Shown in pieces: positions 55,355-62,963 of a stretch of DNA of 64,000 nucleotides (its first letter is position 1; each line of letters starts with the position of its first letter). The position numbers and the translations under genes are program-made. The stretch covers positions 1 through 64,000 of the forward strand of contig NZ_JAMZCY010000008.1 in the NCBI RefSeq assembly GCF_024519285.1, given 5' to 3'. The notes beneath the pieces are model-generated. The model saw only the letters and a program-made list of their open reading frames with translations, was not told the origin of the DNA and did not search any database. Source of the stretch: Cohnella sp. WQ 127256. Lineage in GTDB: Bacteria; Bacillota; Bacilli; Paenibacillales; Paenibacillaceae.

Positions 55355-56488
55355 ATGAAAGAATTGTTGAGTTTTATATTGGAAAAAACGCGAAAGAATG
55401 CTCTCGCATTCGGGGACAGGCTGCCGAGCGCGACGGTGAACGGTAAATATCGCTTTACGGATGACGGATCATGGGTTGGTAGCTTCTGGAATGGACTTCT
55501 CTGGACATGTTATGAAACGACCGGCGATAAGTTCTACTCGTCTGCGGCGCAGTCGTCCCAGTACCGTCTCATACGACGATTGCACGATAATCCCAATACG
55601 CTAGACCACGATATTGGATTTCTATACTCGTTAGCATTCGTTATGGACTACAATTCAACGGGCAATCCGCTCGCTCGTCGGATTGCGCTTGAGGCTGCCG
55701 ATCTTCTTTGCAGCCGATACAACGAAAGGGGACGGTACATTCAGGCATGGAATGTCTGGGAACCGGGCGAAGCTTTCAGCGAAATGAACAAGGGGAGAGT
55801 TATTGTAGACTGCATGTACAATCTGCCGCTCCTCTTCTGGGCGACCGAAGAGACGGGTGACAGCCGTTATCGCGATATCGCCGCTAATCATGCCTCGACT
55901 TGTTCAAGCACGATCGTAAGATCTGATCATACCATCTACCACACCTATTTGTTCGATCACGTGACCGGGATGCCTTTGCGTGGGCAGACCCACCAAGGTT
56001 ATCACGATGAATCCTGCTGGAGCCGGGGACAAGCTTGGGCGCTTGGAGGATATGCGTATGCCTACCGATATACAGGTGACCGGTCATTTCTGGAACTGTC
56101 GAAGAAGCTGGCGAAGGTGTTTCTTGCCAATCTCGAAGAGGACGGTATTCCGATGTGGGACTTTTCGCTGGCCGATAAAAAGGGCGAACCGCGCGACAGC
56201 TCGGCTGCCGCCATCGCCGCATCGGGACTGCTGGAAATTGCTTCACATGAAGAAGGGACAGTACGCGAGTATTACAGGTCTGCAGCAGAGCGTCTGCTGA
56301 TGTGCCTGTACGATCGATATTCCACCGTTCGGTTGCCGAATGAGGAAGGATTGCTGCTCCATGCCTGCGGCAATCGACCTACGGGAGAGGATGAGGATTG
56401 CTCGTTAATATACGGAGACTATTATTTTGCGGAGGCGGTAACCAGGCTATATTCAGTAACAGAATCTGGTGAGAGGGAGATTGTGTAA
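55355..56488 (+). CDS. GH88 unsaturated glucuronyl hydrolase
   Basis: 377 residues from the ATG at 55355, the usual family length. A longer frame to 55280 would run over the oxidoreductase relic. The ribosome site is weak (GGGAAGAAG), so the start is uncertain. It has an (alpha/alpha)6-barrel glycosidase with the two catalytic aspartates of the family: Asp86 in DHDIGF and Asp152 in VIVDCMYNLPLLFWA. GYHDESCWSRGQAWALGGY is also typical. There is no signal peptide, so it acts in the cytoplasm on imported disaccharides made by a polysaccharide lyase, removing the 4,5-unsaturated uronic acid by vinyl-ether hydration. This matches the SLH-anchored lyase at 44600. Confidence 0.93.
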   Translation: MKELLSFILEKTRKNALAFGDRLPSATVNGKYRFTDDGSWVGSFWNGLLWTCYETTGDKFYSSAAQSSQYRLIRRLHDNPNTLDHDIGFLYSLAFVMDYNSTGNPLARRIALEAADLLCSRYNERGRYIQAWNVWEPGEAFSEMNKGRVIVDCMYNLPLLFWATEETGDSRYRDIAANHASTCSSTIVRSDHTIYHTYLFDHVTGMPLRGQTHQGYHDESCWSRGQAWALGGYAYAYRYTGDRSFLELSKKLAKVFLANLEEDGIPMWDFSLADKKGEPRDSSAAAIAASGLLEIASHEEGTVREYYRSAAERLLMCLYDRYSTVRLPNEEGLLLHACGNRPTGEDEDCSLIYGDYYFAEAVTRLYSVTESGEREIV

Positions 56489-57751
56489 ATGAATCTGGTT
56501 GATATTGATCATATGGAAGAAGAAGATTGGGAATTTTGGACGCCTCGTACAGAGGTTTCCCCAAGTTTCAATAGAGTAGAGTTAGATACGGGGAAGGGAC
56601 TTCAAATAAAAGGCGCAGGGCATGAAGGGAGCTATGGTAGTTGGCATAGTAAGCTTATTAAAGTCGAAGAAAAACGTAAATACGAATTAAGCACAGAATA
56701 TGAAATTAGGGACGTAGCTAATGAACAAGTAAGCATTTATGCGGTTGCAACATGGTTTGATGAGAAGGGAATCTTGCTTCAGCGAGACTATATCGATCAG
56801 CTTCATTTTCTTCATGATGGATGGCGTAGGCTTTGTAGAGAAATTGATTCACCTAGGCAGGCAGCGCTGTTGAGGCTTGAGCTTTCCTTCCGCTGGAGTG
56901 CTACTGGAACTGTGACCTGGCGAAATACATCGATAGAGGTATGCGGTAAGCCGGGTGAAAGAAATGTTCGCGTTGCAACCACTTATATAAAACCGACTAA
57001 TGATTTGGATACTAACTTAGAATTAATGTTGGAGGTGTTGGACAAATCAGGAAGTCATCATCCAGATATCATCTGTTTGACTGAAACTTTCTATGAAGGC
57101 TCTGTTGAGTTGCCTCTTACAGATAAATGTCAGTCTATACCTGGTCTGCTAACGAATGAAATTGGGAAAAAAGCAGTAGCATATAATTGTTATGTTCTCT
57201 TTACTATGTATGAACGAGAGAAGGAGCACATTTATAATACAGCAGTCTTGATTGGACGAGATGGTGGCATTGTAGGAAAATATCGTAAAATGCATCTACC
57301 CTTATATGAAGCGGAGTCCGGAGTAATGCCAGGATCTGGCCATGGGATATTTGATACGGATTTTGGGCGTATTGGAGTCTTAATTTGTTATGATCAAGAG
57401 TTCCCTGAATCTTCTAGGATTCTCGCGTTATTAGGAGCAGAAGTCATATTTATTCCGACTATCGGCGAGGAAATGCTCCAAACTAGAGCACGAGCGAGGG
57501 ATAATGGATTGCATGTTGTTGTTTCAGGCTGTGATGGTCCCGTATCCAGTCGAATCATTGATCCGATGGGCGACATAGTTGGTCATGTCATTGACGAAGA
57601 AACAGGCGTGTACTCCGCGGATATCAGATTGGATGAGCAAAGGTATACCTTTTGGCTTTCTGTTGGAGCAGGCAAAGGAGAATCGAGAAGCCTATTCAAG
57701 AAGGAACGCAGAACGGATGAGTATAGTGCATTATTATTAACGAATTTATAA
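56489..57751 (+). CDS. Nitrilase-superfamily hydrolase with N-terminal beta-sandwich
   Basis: 420 residues. The ATG follows the GH88 stop codon directly, with GGGAG upstream, so translation is coupled. Residues about 1-155 look like a beta-sandwich module of carbohydrate-binding type (GSYGSWHSKLIKV, WRNTSIEVCG). Residues 160-410 are a carbon-nitrogen hydrolase domain with the catalytic triad Glu199 (LTETF), Lys267 (KYRKMHLP) and Cys300 (LICYDQEFP). The family cleaves nitriles, amides or N-carbamoyl groups. There is no signal peptide. The context suggests an amide or N-acyl substituent on the imported sugar, for example from an amino sugar or amidated uronate. The fusion is unusual and the substrate unknown. 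Confidence 0.85.
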   Translation: MNLVDIDHMEEEDWEFWTPRTEVSPSFNRVELDTGKGLQIKGAGHEGSYGSWHSKLIKVEEKRKYELSTEYEIRDVANEQVSIYAVATWFDEKGILLQRDYIDQLHFLHDGWRRLCREIDSPRQAALLRLELSFRWSATGTVTWRNTSIEVCGKPGERNVRVATTYIKPTNDLDTNLELMLEVLDKSGSHHPDIICLTETFYEGSVELPLTDKCQSIPGLLTNEIGKKAVAYNCYVLFTMYEREKEHIYNTAVLIGRDGGIVGKYRKMHLPLYEAESGVMPGSGHGIFDTDFGRIGVLICYDQEFPESSRILALLGAEVIFIPTIGEEMLQTRARARDNGLHVVVSGCDGPVSSRIIDPMGDIVGHVIDEETGVYSADIRLDEQRYTFWLSVGAGKGESRSLFKKERRTDEYSALLLTNL

Positions 57752-57791
57752 ACTCTAGGCAAGCTTCGATTCTGACTTTATCTGAGAAGAA

Positions 57792-57834
57792 CCAACAATC
57801 TGTGCCATAAAATGCACGATTGTTGGATTTTTTT
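57792..57834 (+). terminator. Terminator after the nitrilase gene (cassette copy 4)
   Basis: 9-bp arms CCAACAATC / GATTGTTGG with a 17-base loop (TGTGCCATAAAATGCAC, partly paired), then seven T residues. It is closely related to the terminators at 31886 and 35261. Confidence 0.93.
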
Positions 57835-57851
57835 AGCTTTTTTGCGAAATA

Positions 57852-57894
57852 CCAACTTTAGTTGGGTACTATTTTCATAGGAAGGTGTTATATT
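57852..57894 (+). promoter_or_regulatory. Palindrome plus promoter, cassette copy 4
   Basis: CCAAC-TTTA-GTTGG (57852-57865) and the -10 box TATATT (57889-57894) have the same spacing as copy 1. Both arms changed together relative to copy 1 (T to C on the left, A to G on the right), so the dyad symmetry is maintained. Confidence 0.65.
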
Positions 57895-57928
57895 AGTTAA
57901 ATAATTAACATTATCTGGGGGAATTTAC

Positions 57929-58546
57929 GTGAAACGAAAGACGATTATTATACAAACAGGAACTCTACTCCTAGGAATCATAGGGGGAGTGGCTATTATG
58001 CAGAATGATGATGCCTACTCCTCCGTTCAGTCCGCTCTGGGGCAAGGGACCCGTAACACAGTTGGAGTTAATGGACAAAATCTTCAATCAATGGATATAG
58101 AAACCGCACTAATGATGGTCCAGAGCGAAAGAACAAAGTTGCTCGACGCCCAGTTGAAAAGTCAAATAGAGTCCGTTCAGAACCGTAATACCGTCATAAT
58201 GGACTTAAATGCTACGTTAAGTAAGATGCAACAATTACTGGCCATGTTCCCAAGTCAAGCTGCCTCAAGTACCAAGCTTCCAGGTTCGGCAAATGGAGTA
58301 GCTAATGAAATAAAACTATTATTGGAAAAGTCGAAAGTAACCTTAGTATATAGCACGAAAGGCGAAGTAGAGGATGCGATGCAGAAACTGAAGTCGATGA
58401 TAGACGCCCAATCCAATTCACAACAGATGGACATGCTACGCCTTCAATCGATGAGTAACAAACGTAATGAAGCCTTTGACGTTATGACTAACTTTATTAA
58501 AAAAATGCAAGAATCTCGAAGCAGTATTATAGGTAATATGCGATAA
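57929..58546 (+). CDS. Small secreted or membrane-anchored coiled-coil protein, unknown function
   Basis: 205 residues with a GTG start; TGGGGGA lies about 6 bp upstream. A basic start and hydrophobic helix (about 6-24, TIIIQTGTLLLGIIGGVAIM) form an export signal or anchor. The rest is polar and helical, with heptad-like stretches (about 60-100 and 135-200: QSERTKLLDAQLKSQIESVQ) and no cysteine. I recognise no named family, although it vaguely resembles secreted helical proteins of ESAT-6/WXG type in size and helicity; the WXG motif is absent. Its promoter is a copy of the cassette that drives the SLH surface genes, so it is probably expressed with them and acts at the cell surface. Confidence 0.8.
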   Translation: MKRKTIIIQTGTLLLGIIGGVAIMQNDDAYSSVQSALGQGTRNTVGVNGQNLQSMDIETALMMVQSERTKLLDAQLKSQIESVQNRNTVIMDLNATLSKMQQLLAMFPSQAASSTKLPGSANGVANEIKLLLEKSKVTLVYSTKGEVEDAMQKLKSMIDAQSNSQQMDMLRLQSMSNKRNEAFDVMTNFIKKMQESRSSIIGNMR

Positions 58547-58560
58547 TAGTTTCAGTAACT

Positions 58561-58589
58561 ATAACCCATCCTCAAGATGGGTTATTTTT
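58561..58589 (+). terminator. Terminator after the coiled-coil protein gene
   Basis: Perfect 10-bp arms ATAACCCATC / GATGGGTTAT with a 5-base loop, then a T run. Confidence 0.95.
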
Positions 58590-58644
58590 AATAGGTGAAT
58601 AATATCAGACTTAAAAATATTAAGATTAATGGAGACGAAATAGA

Positions 58645-60552
58645 GTGACGAGGACAATAGTAGAATACCTTCACTCACAGCCACTATTACATGGAGTGCC
58701 AACGGGTGAACTCGAAGCTGTAGCTCATTTAATGGAATCTGTTAGATTCCAACCGGGTGAGATTATTATGAAGGAAGGTTCTGTCGGACAGGACTGTTTC
58801 TTCATCGTGGAAGGGACAGTCCAAGTCTATACGCGTAACCTGATTGGTAGAACCGTTCTGCTCGCAGAGCTTGGGCCTGGCAGCATCATTGGCGAAATTG
58901 CTTTGCTCATGAATGAGCGGAGAAACGCAAACATACGCGTATCCACTGAAGTTGCAGCTATTCGTCTGACGCGTGATGTGTACGAGGTGTTAGCTAAGGC
59001 TAGCCCGTTGTTTCATGAGAGCCTGAAGGTATCTGCCGAAATTCGCTATGTCCATGCTTTATTGCGTAAAGCTTCTATTTGGTCATCAATTCCGGATTCC
59101 GAGCTACGCGGATTGGCCGAAATTACAATTCGCAGACAGGTCAAATGTGGGGATGTCGTTATTCGCGAGGGAGAGAATGCGGAACAATTATATATGATCA
59201 CCTCTGGACGTTTCGAGATCCGTTCAAAGGGGAAGCGCAAAGCATGGCTTGGACCGGGGGATTGTATCGGCGAGATCTCCTTGCTAGGGAATATCAAACC
59301 GACGAATAGCGTAATCGCGTTGGAAGATAGTGAGGTTCTACTTATTCAGAAGGCGGAGTTTACATACGTCTTGCTGCAATATCCCCCTGTATTGAAGCAA
59401 TTTAATGAGCTATTTCGGATTCGCAGACCGGACCTTTCACTAAGTGAACCCTTCGCATCCGCGATCGCTAGTGCAGATAGCCCAGCACAAACATCACAAA
59501 CATCACAAACATCACAAACATCACAAACATCACAAGCAGATCAAGCAACACAAGCAGTTCAAGGTACTTCGAAGGGTTCTTCTCAAGACGACCTGTTCCA
59601 AGGACGCTGGGTAGAAGTCTTGCTGGGGCTCGGTTGCTTGTTCGTTGTGTGTTCTTTGCTAGCCATTTTTCTTAAACAACCCGTCTGGAACTATGCAGCT
59701 TTGCTAACAGGAGCTTTTGTAGGACCAGTTTCCTTCGTTGCATTTCTGCGGAATTCACAGCAGCTCGGCTTCCGTCCTTCCAGGCTGCTGCTCGTATTTG
59801 TTACTACAGCCATGGTTGCGATACCCGTAGCCTGGATTCTTGAAAGAACATGGCTCTTTCAGTCCGGTGGAGATGCTTCTTCGTTTGCTAGTATTCGAAT
59901 TCCTTTGGCTGTTGCGGTCATTGAAGAGTTAGCGAAGCTCCTGATCTGTGCCTGGATACTATGGGCTAAGCGGTTGCGTTTTCTGATGGATGCTGTTGTC
60001 TTCGGAGCAGCGGCTGGAATGGGCTTCGCCGCAGTGGAAACTGTCATCTACGGTTGGGCGCAATTAACTGATCATTCGACAGGTAGTATGCTGGCTGTAT
60101 TATGGGTTCGAGCGCTCTTATCCCCATTTGGTCATGGCACTTGGACTGCAATTGCTGCATCTGGGCTTTGGTTTGCTTGGCGAAGCTCTGGGAAGTTTAA
60201 GCCGCTGGCGCTCAGTCTACTGGTACTAGCCATCACGCTTCACACCATTTGGAACTTTCAAGTGACGGACGGGCTGTCGCATATGCTAATCATGCTTTCC
60301 GTTGGGGCGCTTGGCTTGTTACTGCTTTATTTGCTGATCCGTCGAGGTAGACGTGAGGAGCAACAGGCTCTAAGTCGCATCAATCCTGCTTTGGACGATC
60401 TATCCATAGCGATTCCATTGGAGGACTTCGATAAGAGTGAAGAGAAATCTACTCAAGCGATGCTCCTATGTGAAGCATGCGGAACTCAGTCGCCTCAGTA
60501 TGCTCGTTATTGCGCACGTTGCGGTCAATCGCTTAGATTGAAGACGAAATGA
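58645..60552 (+). CDS. Two cNMP-binding-like domains fused to a PrsW-type membrane protease and a zinc ribbon
   Basis: 635 residues with a GTG start, GGAGAC 8 bp upstream. Two cyclic-nucleotide-binding folds (about 12-130 and 145-260) come first; their phosphate cassettes are GEIALLMNERRNANI and GEISLLGNIKPTNSV, and the second lacks the usual arginine, so the ligand may not be cAMP. A Ser-Gln-Thr repeat linker (about 280-310) follows. Membrane helices about 325-565 carry the PrsW/CAAX-like protease motifs IEELAKL (near 425), GFAAVETV and HGTWTA. The C-terminus has a two-CxxC zinc ribbon (CEACG...CARCG). PrsW cuts membrane-bound substrates such as anti-sigma factors. This reads as a ligand-controlled intramembrane protease; the substrate is unknown. 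The next gene is 33 bp downstream. Confidence 0.85.
   Translation: MTRTIVEYLHSQPLLHGVPTGELEAVAHLMESVRFQPGEIIMKEGSVGQDCFFIVEGTVQVYTRNLIGRTVLLAELGPGSIIGEIALLMNERRNANIRVSTEVAAIRLTRDVYEVLAKASPLFHESLKVSAEIRYVHALLRKASIWSSIPDSELRGLAEITIRRQVKCGDVVIREGENAEQLYMITSGRFEIRSKGKRKAWLGPGDCIGEISLLGNIKPTNSVIALEDSEVLLIQKAEFTYVLLQYPPVLKQFNELFRIRRPDLSLSEPFASAIASADSPAQTSQTSQTSQTSQTSQADQATQAVQGTSKGSSQDDLFQGRWVEVLLGLGCLFVVCSLLAIFLKQPVWNYAALLTGAFVGPVSFVAFLRNSQQLGFRPSRLLLVFVTTAMVAIPVAWILERTWLFQSGGDASSFASIRIPLAVAVIEELAKLLICAWILWAKRLRFLMDAVVFGAAAGMGFAAVETVIYGWAQLTDHSTGSMLAVLWVRALLSPFGHGTWTAIAASGLWFAWRSSGKFKPLALSLLVLAITLHTIWNFQVTDGLSHMLIMLSVGALGLLLLYLLIRRGRREEQQALSRINPALDDLSIAIPLEDFDKSEEKSTQAMLLCEACGTQSPQYARYCARCGQSLRLKTK
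59491..59535 (+). repeat. Five perfect copies of a 9-bp minisatellite
   Basis: ACATCACAA is repeated five times in frame, coding Ser-Gln-Thr units in the linker between the cNMP and membrane domains. Copy-number slippage would change linker length without a frameshift. Confidence 0.97.
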
Positions 60553-60594
60553 GATCGTTAGAGATTTAAGCTGGGAGAATAGGAGATGAGCAGC

Positions 60595-61863
60595 ATGCAG
60601 CTATTAAAAGGTCAGAAGGTTGATGTTACTAAGGGGAGAAGCTTAACCCACCTTAGCCTACAATTCGGATGGTCAACGGCTAAGAAAGATATGAGCATTG
60701 ATGCTGCTGCTTTTCTATTATCGGATCAGAATTGCTGTGTGAGAGATGAGGATTTTGTGTTCTATGGTAATCCTCTTGGGAGTCAAGGAGCTGTTGCGCA
60801 CTCGGTAGTCCATTCGGTAGAGGGTGACAGGGAAGCTATTCATATTTCCTTTTCCAAGCTTCCAGAGAGTGTTTATAAAATCGCATTTACTGTAACCATT
60901 CATGAAGGTGAGATACGTGGCCAATATATGGAGGATGTGTCTCACTTATATTTGCGACTTGTGAATGCCGACAGTGGCGAAGAGCTATTTCGATATGAAT
61001 ATGGAGCAGATTTGTCGAAGGAAACAGCAATTGTAGTCGGTGAACTATACAGGCACAACGGGGAGTGGAAGTTCAATGCCATTGGTAGTGGCTTTTATGG
61101 TGGACTCGCGGCACTGTGTGCCAATTATGGACTACAGGTCGATGAAGAAGAGGCGAATACGGAAATAGCTGTAACAGCGGAGAAGACGACTTTACCAACC
61201 ATCGAATTACGTAAGAAGCTTGTACAGTTCACTTTGGAAAAGAAAAAAATATCCAAAATAGTCGCAAGAGTGGGTATTGTGCTAGACATCTCCGGATCCA
61301 TGCAAGCCTTGTATAAGAACGGAACTGTTCAAGAGGTTGTAGAGCGAATTCTTGCTGTTGCTTGTCAATTCGATGATAATGCTGCCCTGGATGTATGGGT
61401 TTACGATAACGAGTTTAGTAGATTGCCTATCGTTACGGAGAAGGATTTCGGTAATTATGTGGTAGATCAAATCATGAACAATCATGCAATACATAAGTTC
61501 GGGCGCAATAACGAACCACAGGTCATGGAGGATGTTATTCGCAAGTATACAGGTGAAGAGGATGACCCAACTCCTGTCTTTATTATTTTTATTAATGATG
61601 GTGGTGTGTTGAAGTCAACTAAGAAAATCATCACGGAAGCTGCAATTCTGCCGATCTTCTGGCAATTCGTAGGCATTGGACAGTCAGATTTCGAGGTGCT
61701 GAAGCGGTTGGACGAGATGGAAGGCCGAATCGTAGATAATGCCAATTTTATTCATATCGACGATATTAGTAAGGTTTCTGATGAATGGCTGTATGATCAG
61801 CTGTTGAATGAGTTTCCGCTATGGATTAAAGAAGCCACGGTTAAGCGCATTATTCGGAAGTAA
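60595..61863 (+). CDS. TerD-domain protein fused to a von Willebrand A domain (TerF-like)
   Basis: 422 residues from the ATG at 60595 (AGGAG 9 bp upstream). An ATG at 60586, with GGGAG 8 bp upstream, is also possible. Residues about 1-180 are a TerD domain: LLKGQKVDVTKG, SIDAAAFLLS, DEDFVFYGNP, the last two being calcium-binding regions of the family. Residues about 225-420 are a vWA domain with the MIDAS motif DISGSM near 230 and Asp in FINDGG. TerF of tellurite-resistance loci has this architecture. These proteins are linked to membrane stress and metal-dependent complexes, but their biochemical role is poorly known. It lies 33-42 bp after the PrsW fusion gene, so the two are probably co-transcribed. 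No other ter genes are in the window. Confidence 0.9.
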   Translation: MQLLKGQKVDVTKGRSLTHLSLQFGWSTAKKDMSIDAAAFLLSDQNCCVRDEDFVFYGNPLGSQGAVAHSVVHSVEGDREAIHISFSKLPESVYKIAFTVTIHEGEIRGQYMEDVSHLYLRLVNADSGEELFRYEYGADLSKETAIVVGELYRHNGEWKFNAIGSGFYGGLAALCANYGLQVDEEEANTEIAVTAEKTTLPTIELRKKLVQFTLEKKKISKIVARVGIVLDISGSMQALYKNGTVQEVVERILAVACQFDDNAALDVWVYDNEFSRLPIVTEKDFGNYVVDQIMNNHAIHKFGRNNEPQVMEDVIRKYTGEEDDPTPVFIIFINDGGVLKSTKKIITEAAILPIFWQFVGIGQSDFEVLKRLDEMEGRIVDNANFIHIDDISKVSDEWLYDQLLNEFPLWIKEATVKRIIRK

Positions 61864-61881
61864 AATGAGCGTGAGAAATGA

Positions 61882-61899
61882 GGGGGCTGTCCCATAAGG
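61882..61899 (+). other. Possible IS-end relic
   Basis: GGGGGCTGTCCCATAAGG resembles the outer ends of some transposons common in Paenibacillus (GGCTGTCCCA type). No transposase and no matching opposite end are visible in the window, so this is weak. Confidence 0.3.
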
Positions 61900-61938
61900 G
61901 ATATTCCAAATCTGCCTCCAAAACGTGAATCCGAAATC

Positions 61939-61988
61939 AAAGGCGATCCACTCATGTTGACTACTGACATGAATGGATCGCCTTTTTA
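61939..61988. terminator. Terminator between convergent genes
   Basis: 19-bp arms starting AAAGGCGATCCACTCATGT with one mismatch in the right arm, a 9-base loop and a T run on the plus strand. It lies between the TerD-vWA gene and the convergent permease gene and may serve both. Confidence 0.9.
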
Positions 61989-62033
61989 TTATCTGACAAA
62001 CAATACTATGGTCAGGCGAGTCATCAATAAAGT

Positions 62034-62909
62034 TTATTTCAATGCGCCTTCCGTTAAACCGGCAACGATGTATCGATGAAAGAAAATGTACAACACGATT
62101 ATCGGGATCGTAATGATAGCAAGAGCTGAGAATAGTAGCTTGTAGTCGGTCATATATCGGCTAGAGAACGCTAGCAGTCCGACGGGAATCGTCTTCAAAT
62201 CATCATTCTGGATATAGAGCATAGCGAGCAGCAATTCATTCCAGGTATTGAGGGAAGAGAAAATTCCAACGGTTGCCATACTTGGGATGAGCAATGGAAG
62301 GATGATTTTCGAGAATAATACAGGATCACTGCAGCCGTCTATCTTAGCCGCCTCCATGAGCTCTTTAGGTACTGAATCGAGATACGCTTTCAGCAAAAAG
62401 ATTGCAAGAGGTAGACCGATTCCGATATAAGGAAGGATTAACCCCATATAGCTGTCTTTGAGGTTAAGCTTTTCGAAAATATAGCTTTGTGCAATAAAAA
62501 AAGATTGCAACGGCATAAACAAACCGAACACGAACATGAGCATGAGTGCATTGCTGCCTCTGAATTTCAGTTTACTGAAAGCGAAGGCTGCCAGACTAGC
62601 GAAGAGTAATATGCCTACAATAGTAACAGATGTGACGATGACGCTATTTTTAGCATAGGTGCTCATGTTGCCTACATTCCACGCATCTACCCAGTTTTGC
62701 AAATCGATTGTTTTTGGTAAGGCGAACGGTGTTGTAAAGATCTCCCGATTCGTTCGGAAGGAGGATAGGATCAACCAGATCATAGGGTAGAAAAATATGC
62801 AGGACAGGAAAACCATAATGACATAATACAGGATTTTTGAAGGCAATTGCTTCCCTGTTTGTACACGATCGTTGTTGCTATCCTTTATGGTCCAAGCTGC
62901 AGTCGCCAT
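62034..62909 (-). CDS. Carbohydrate ABC transporter permease, MalG/AraQ-like
   Basis: 291 residues from the ATG at 62909, with GAGGT about 7 bp upstream; a GTG at 62918 overlaps that site. Six membrane helices. The coupling loop is KELMEAAKIDGCSDPVLFSK, and the C-terminus YIVAGLTEGALK has the family-typical GA.K ending. It is the second membrane subunit of a CUT1-type importer and partners with the gene 54 bp upstream. The sugar is unknown, and there is no ATPase gene in the window. Confidence 0.93.
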   Translation of the reverse strand: MATAAWTIKDSNNDRVQTGKQLPSKILYYVIMVFLSCIFFYPMIWLILSSFRTNREIFTTPFALPKTIDLQNWVDAWNVGNMSTYAKNSVIVTSVTIVGILLFASLAAFAFSKLKFRGSNALMLMFVFGLFMPLQSFFIAQSYIFEKLNLKDSYMGLILPYIGIGLPLAIFLLKAYLDSVPKELMEAAKIDGCSDPVLFSKIILPLLIPSMATVGIFSSLNTWNELLLAMLYIQNDDLKTIPVGLLAFSSRYMTDYKLLFSALAIITIPIIVLYIFFHRYIVAGLTEGALK

Positions 62910-62963
62910 AGACAGCACCTCTTTCTTTCGAATGCGATAATGACTTGCCTCAAGCGTTAATAA

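Noticed and set aside
60586..61863. A full tellurite-resistance (ter) locus
   Set aside because: Only one TerD-vWA gene is present. No TerA, TerB, TerC or other TerD genes are in the window, so a resistance function cannot be claimed.
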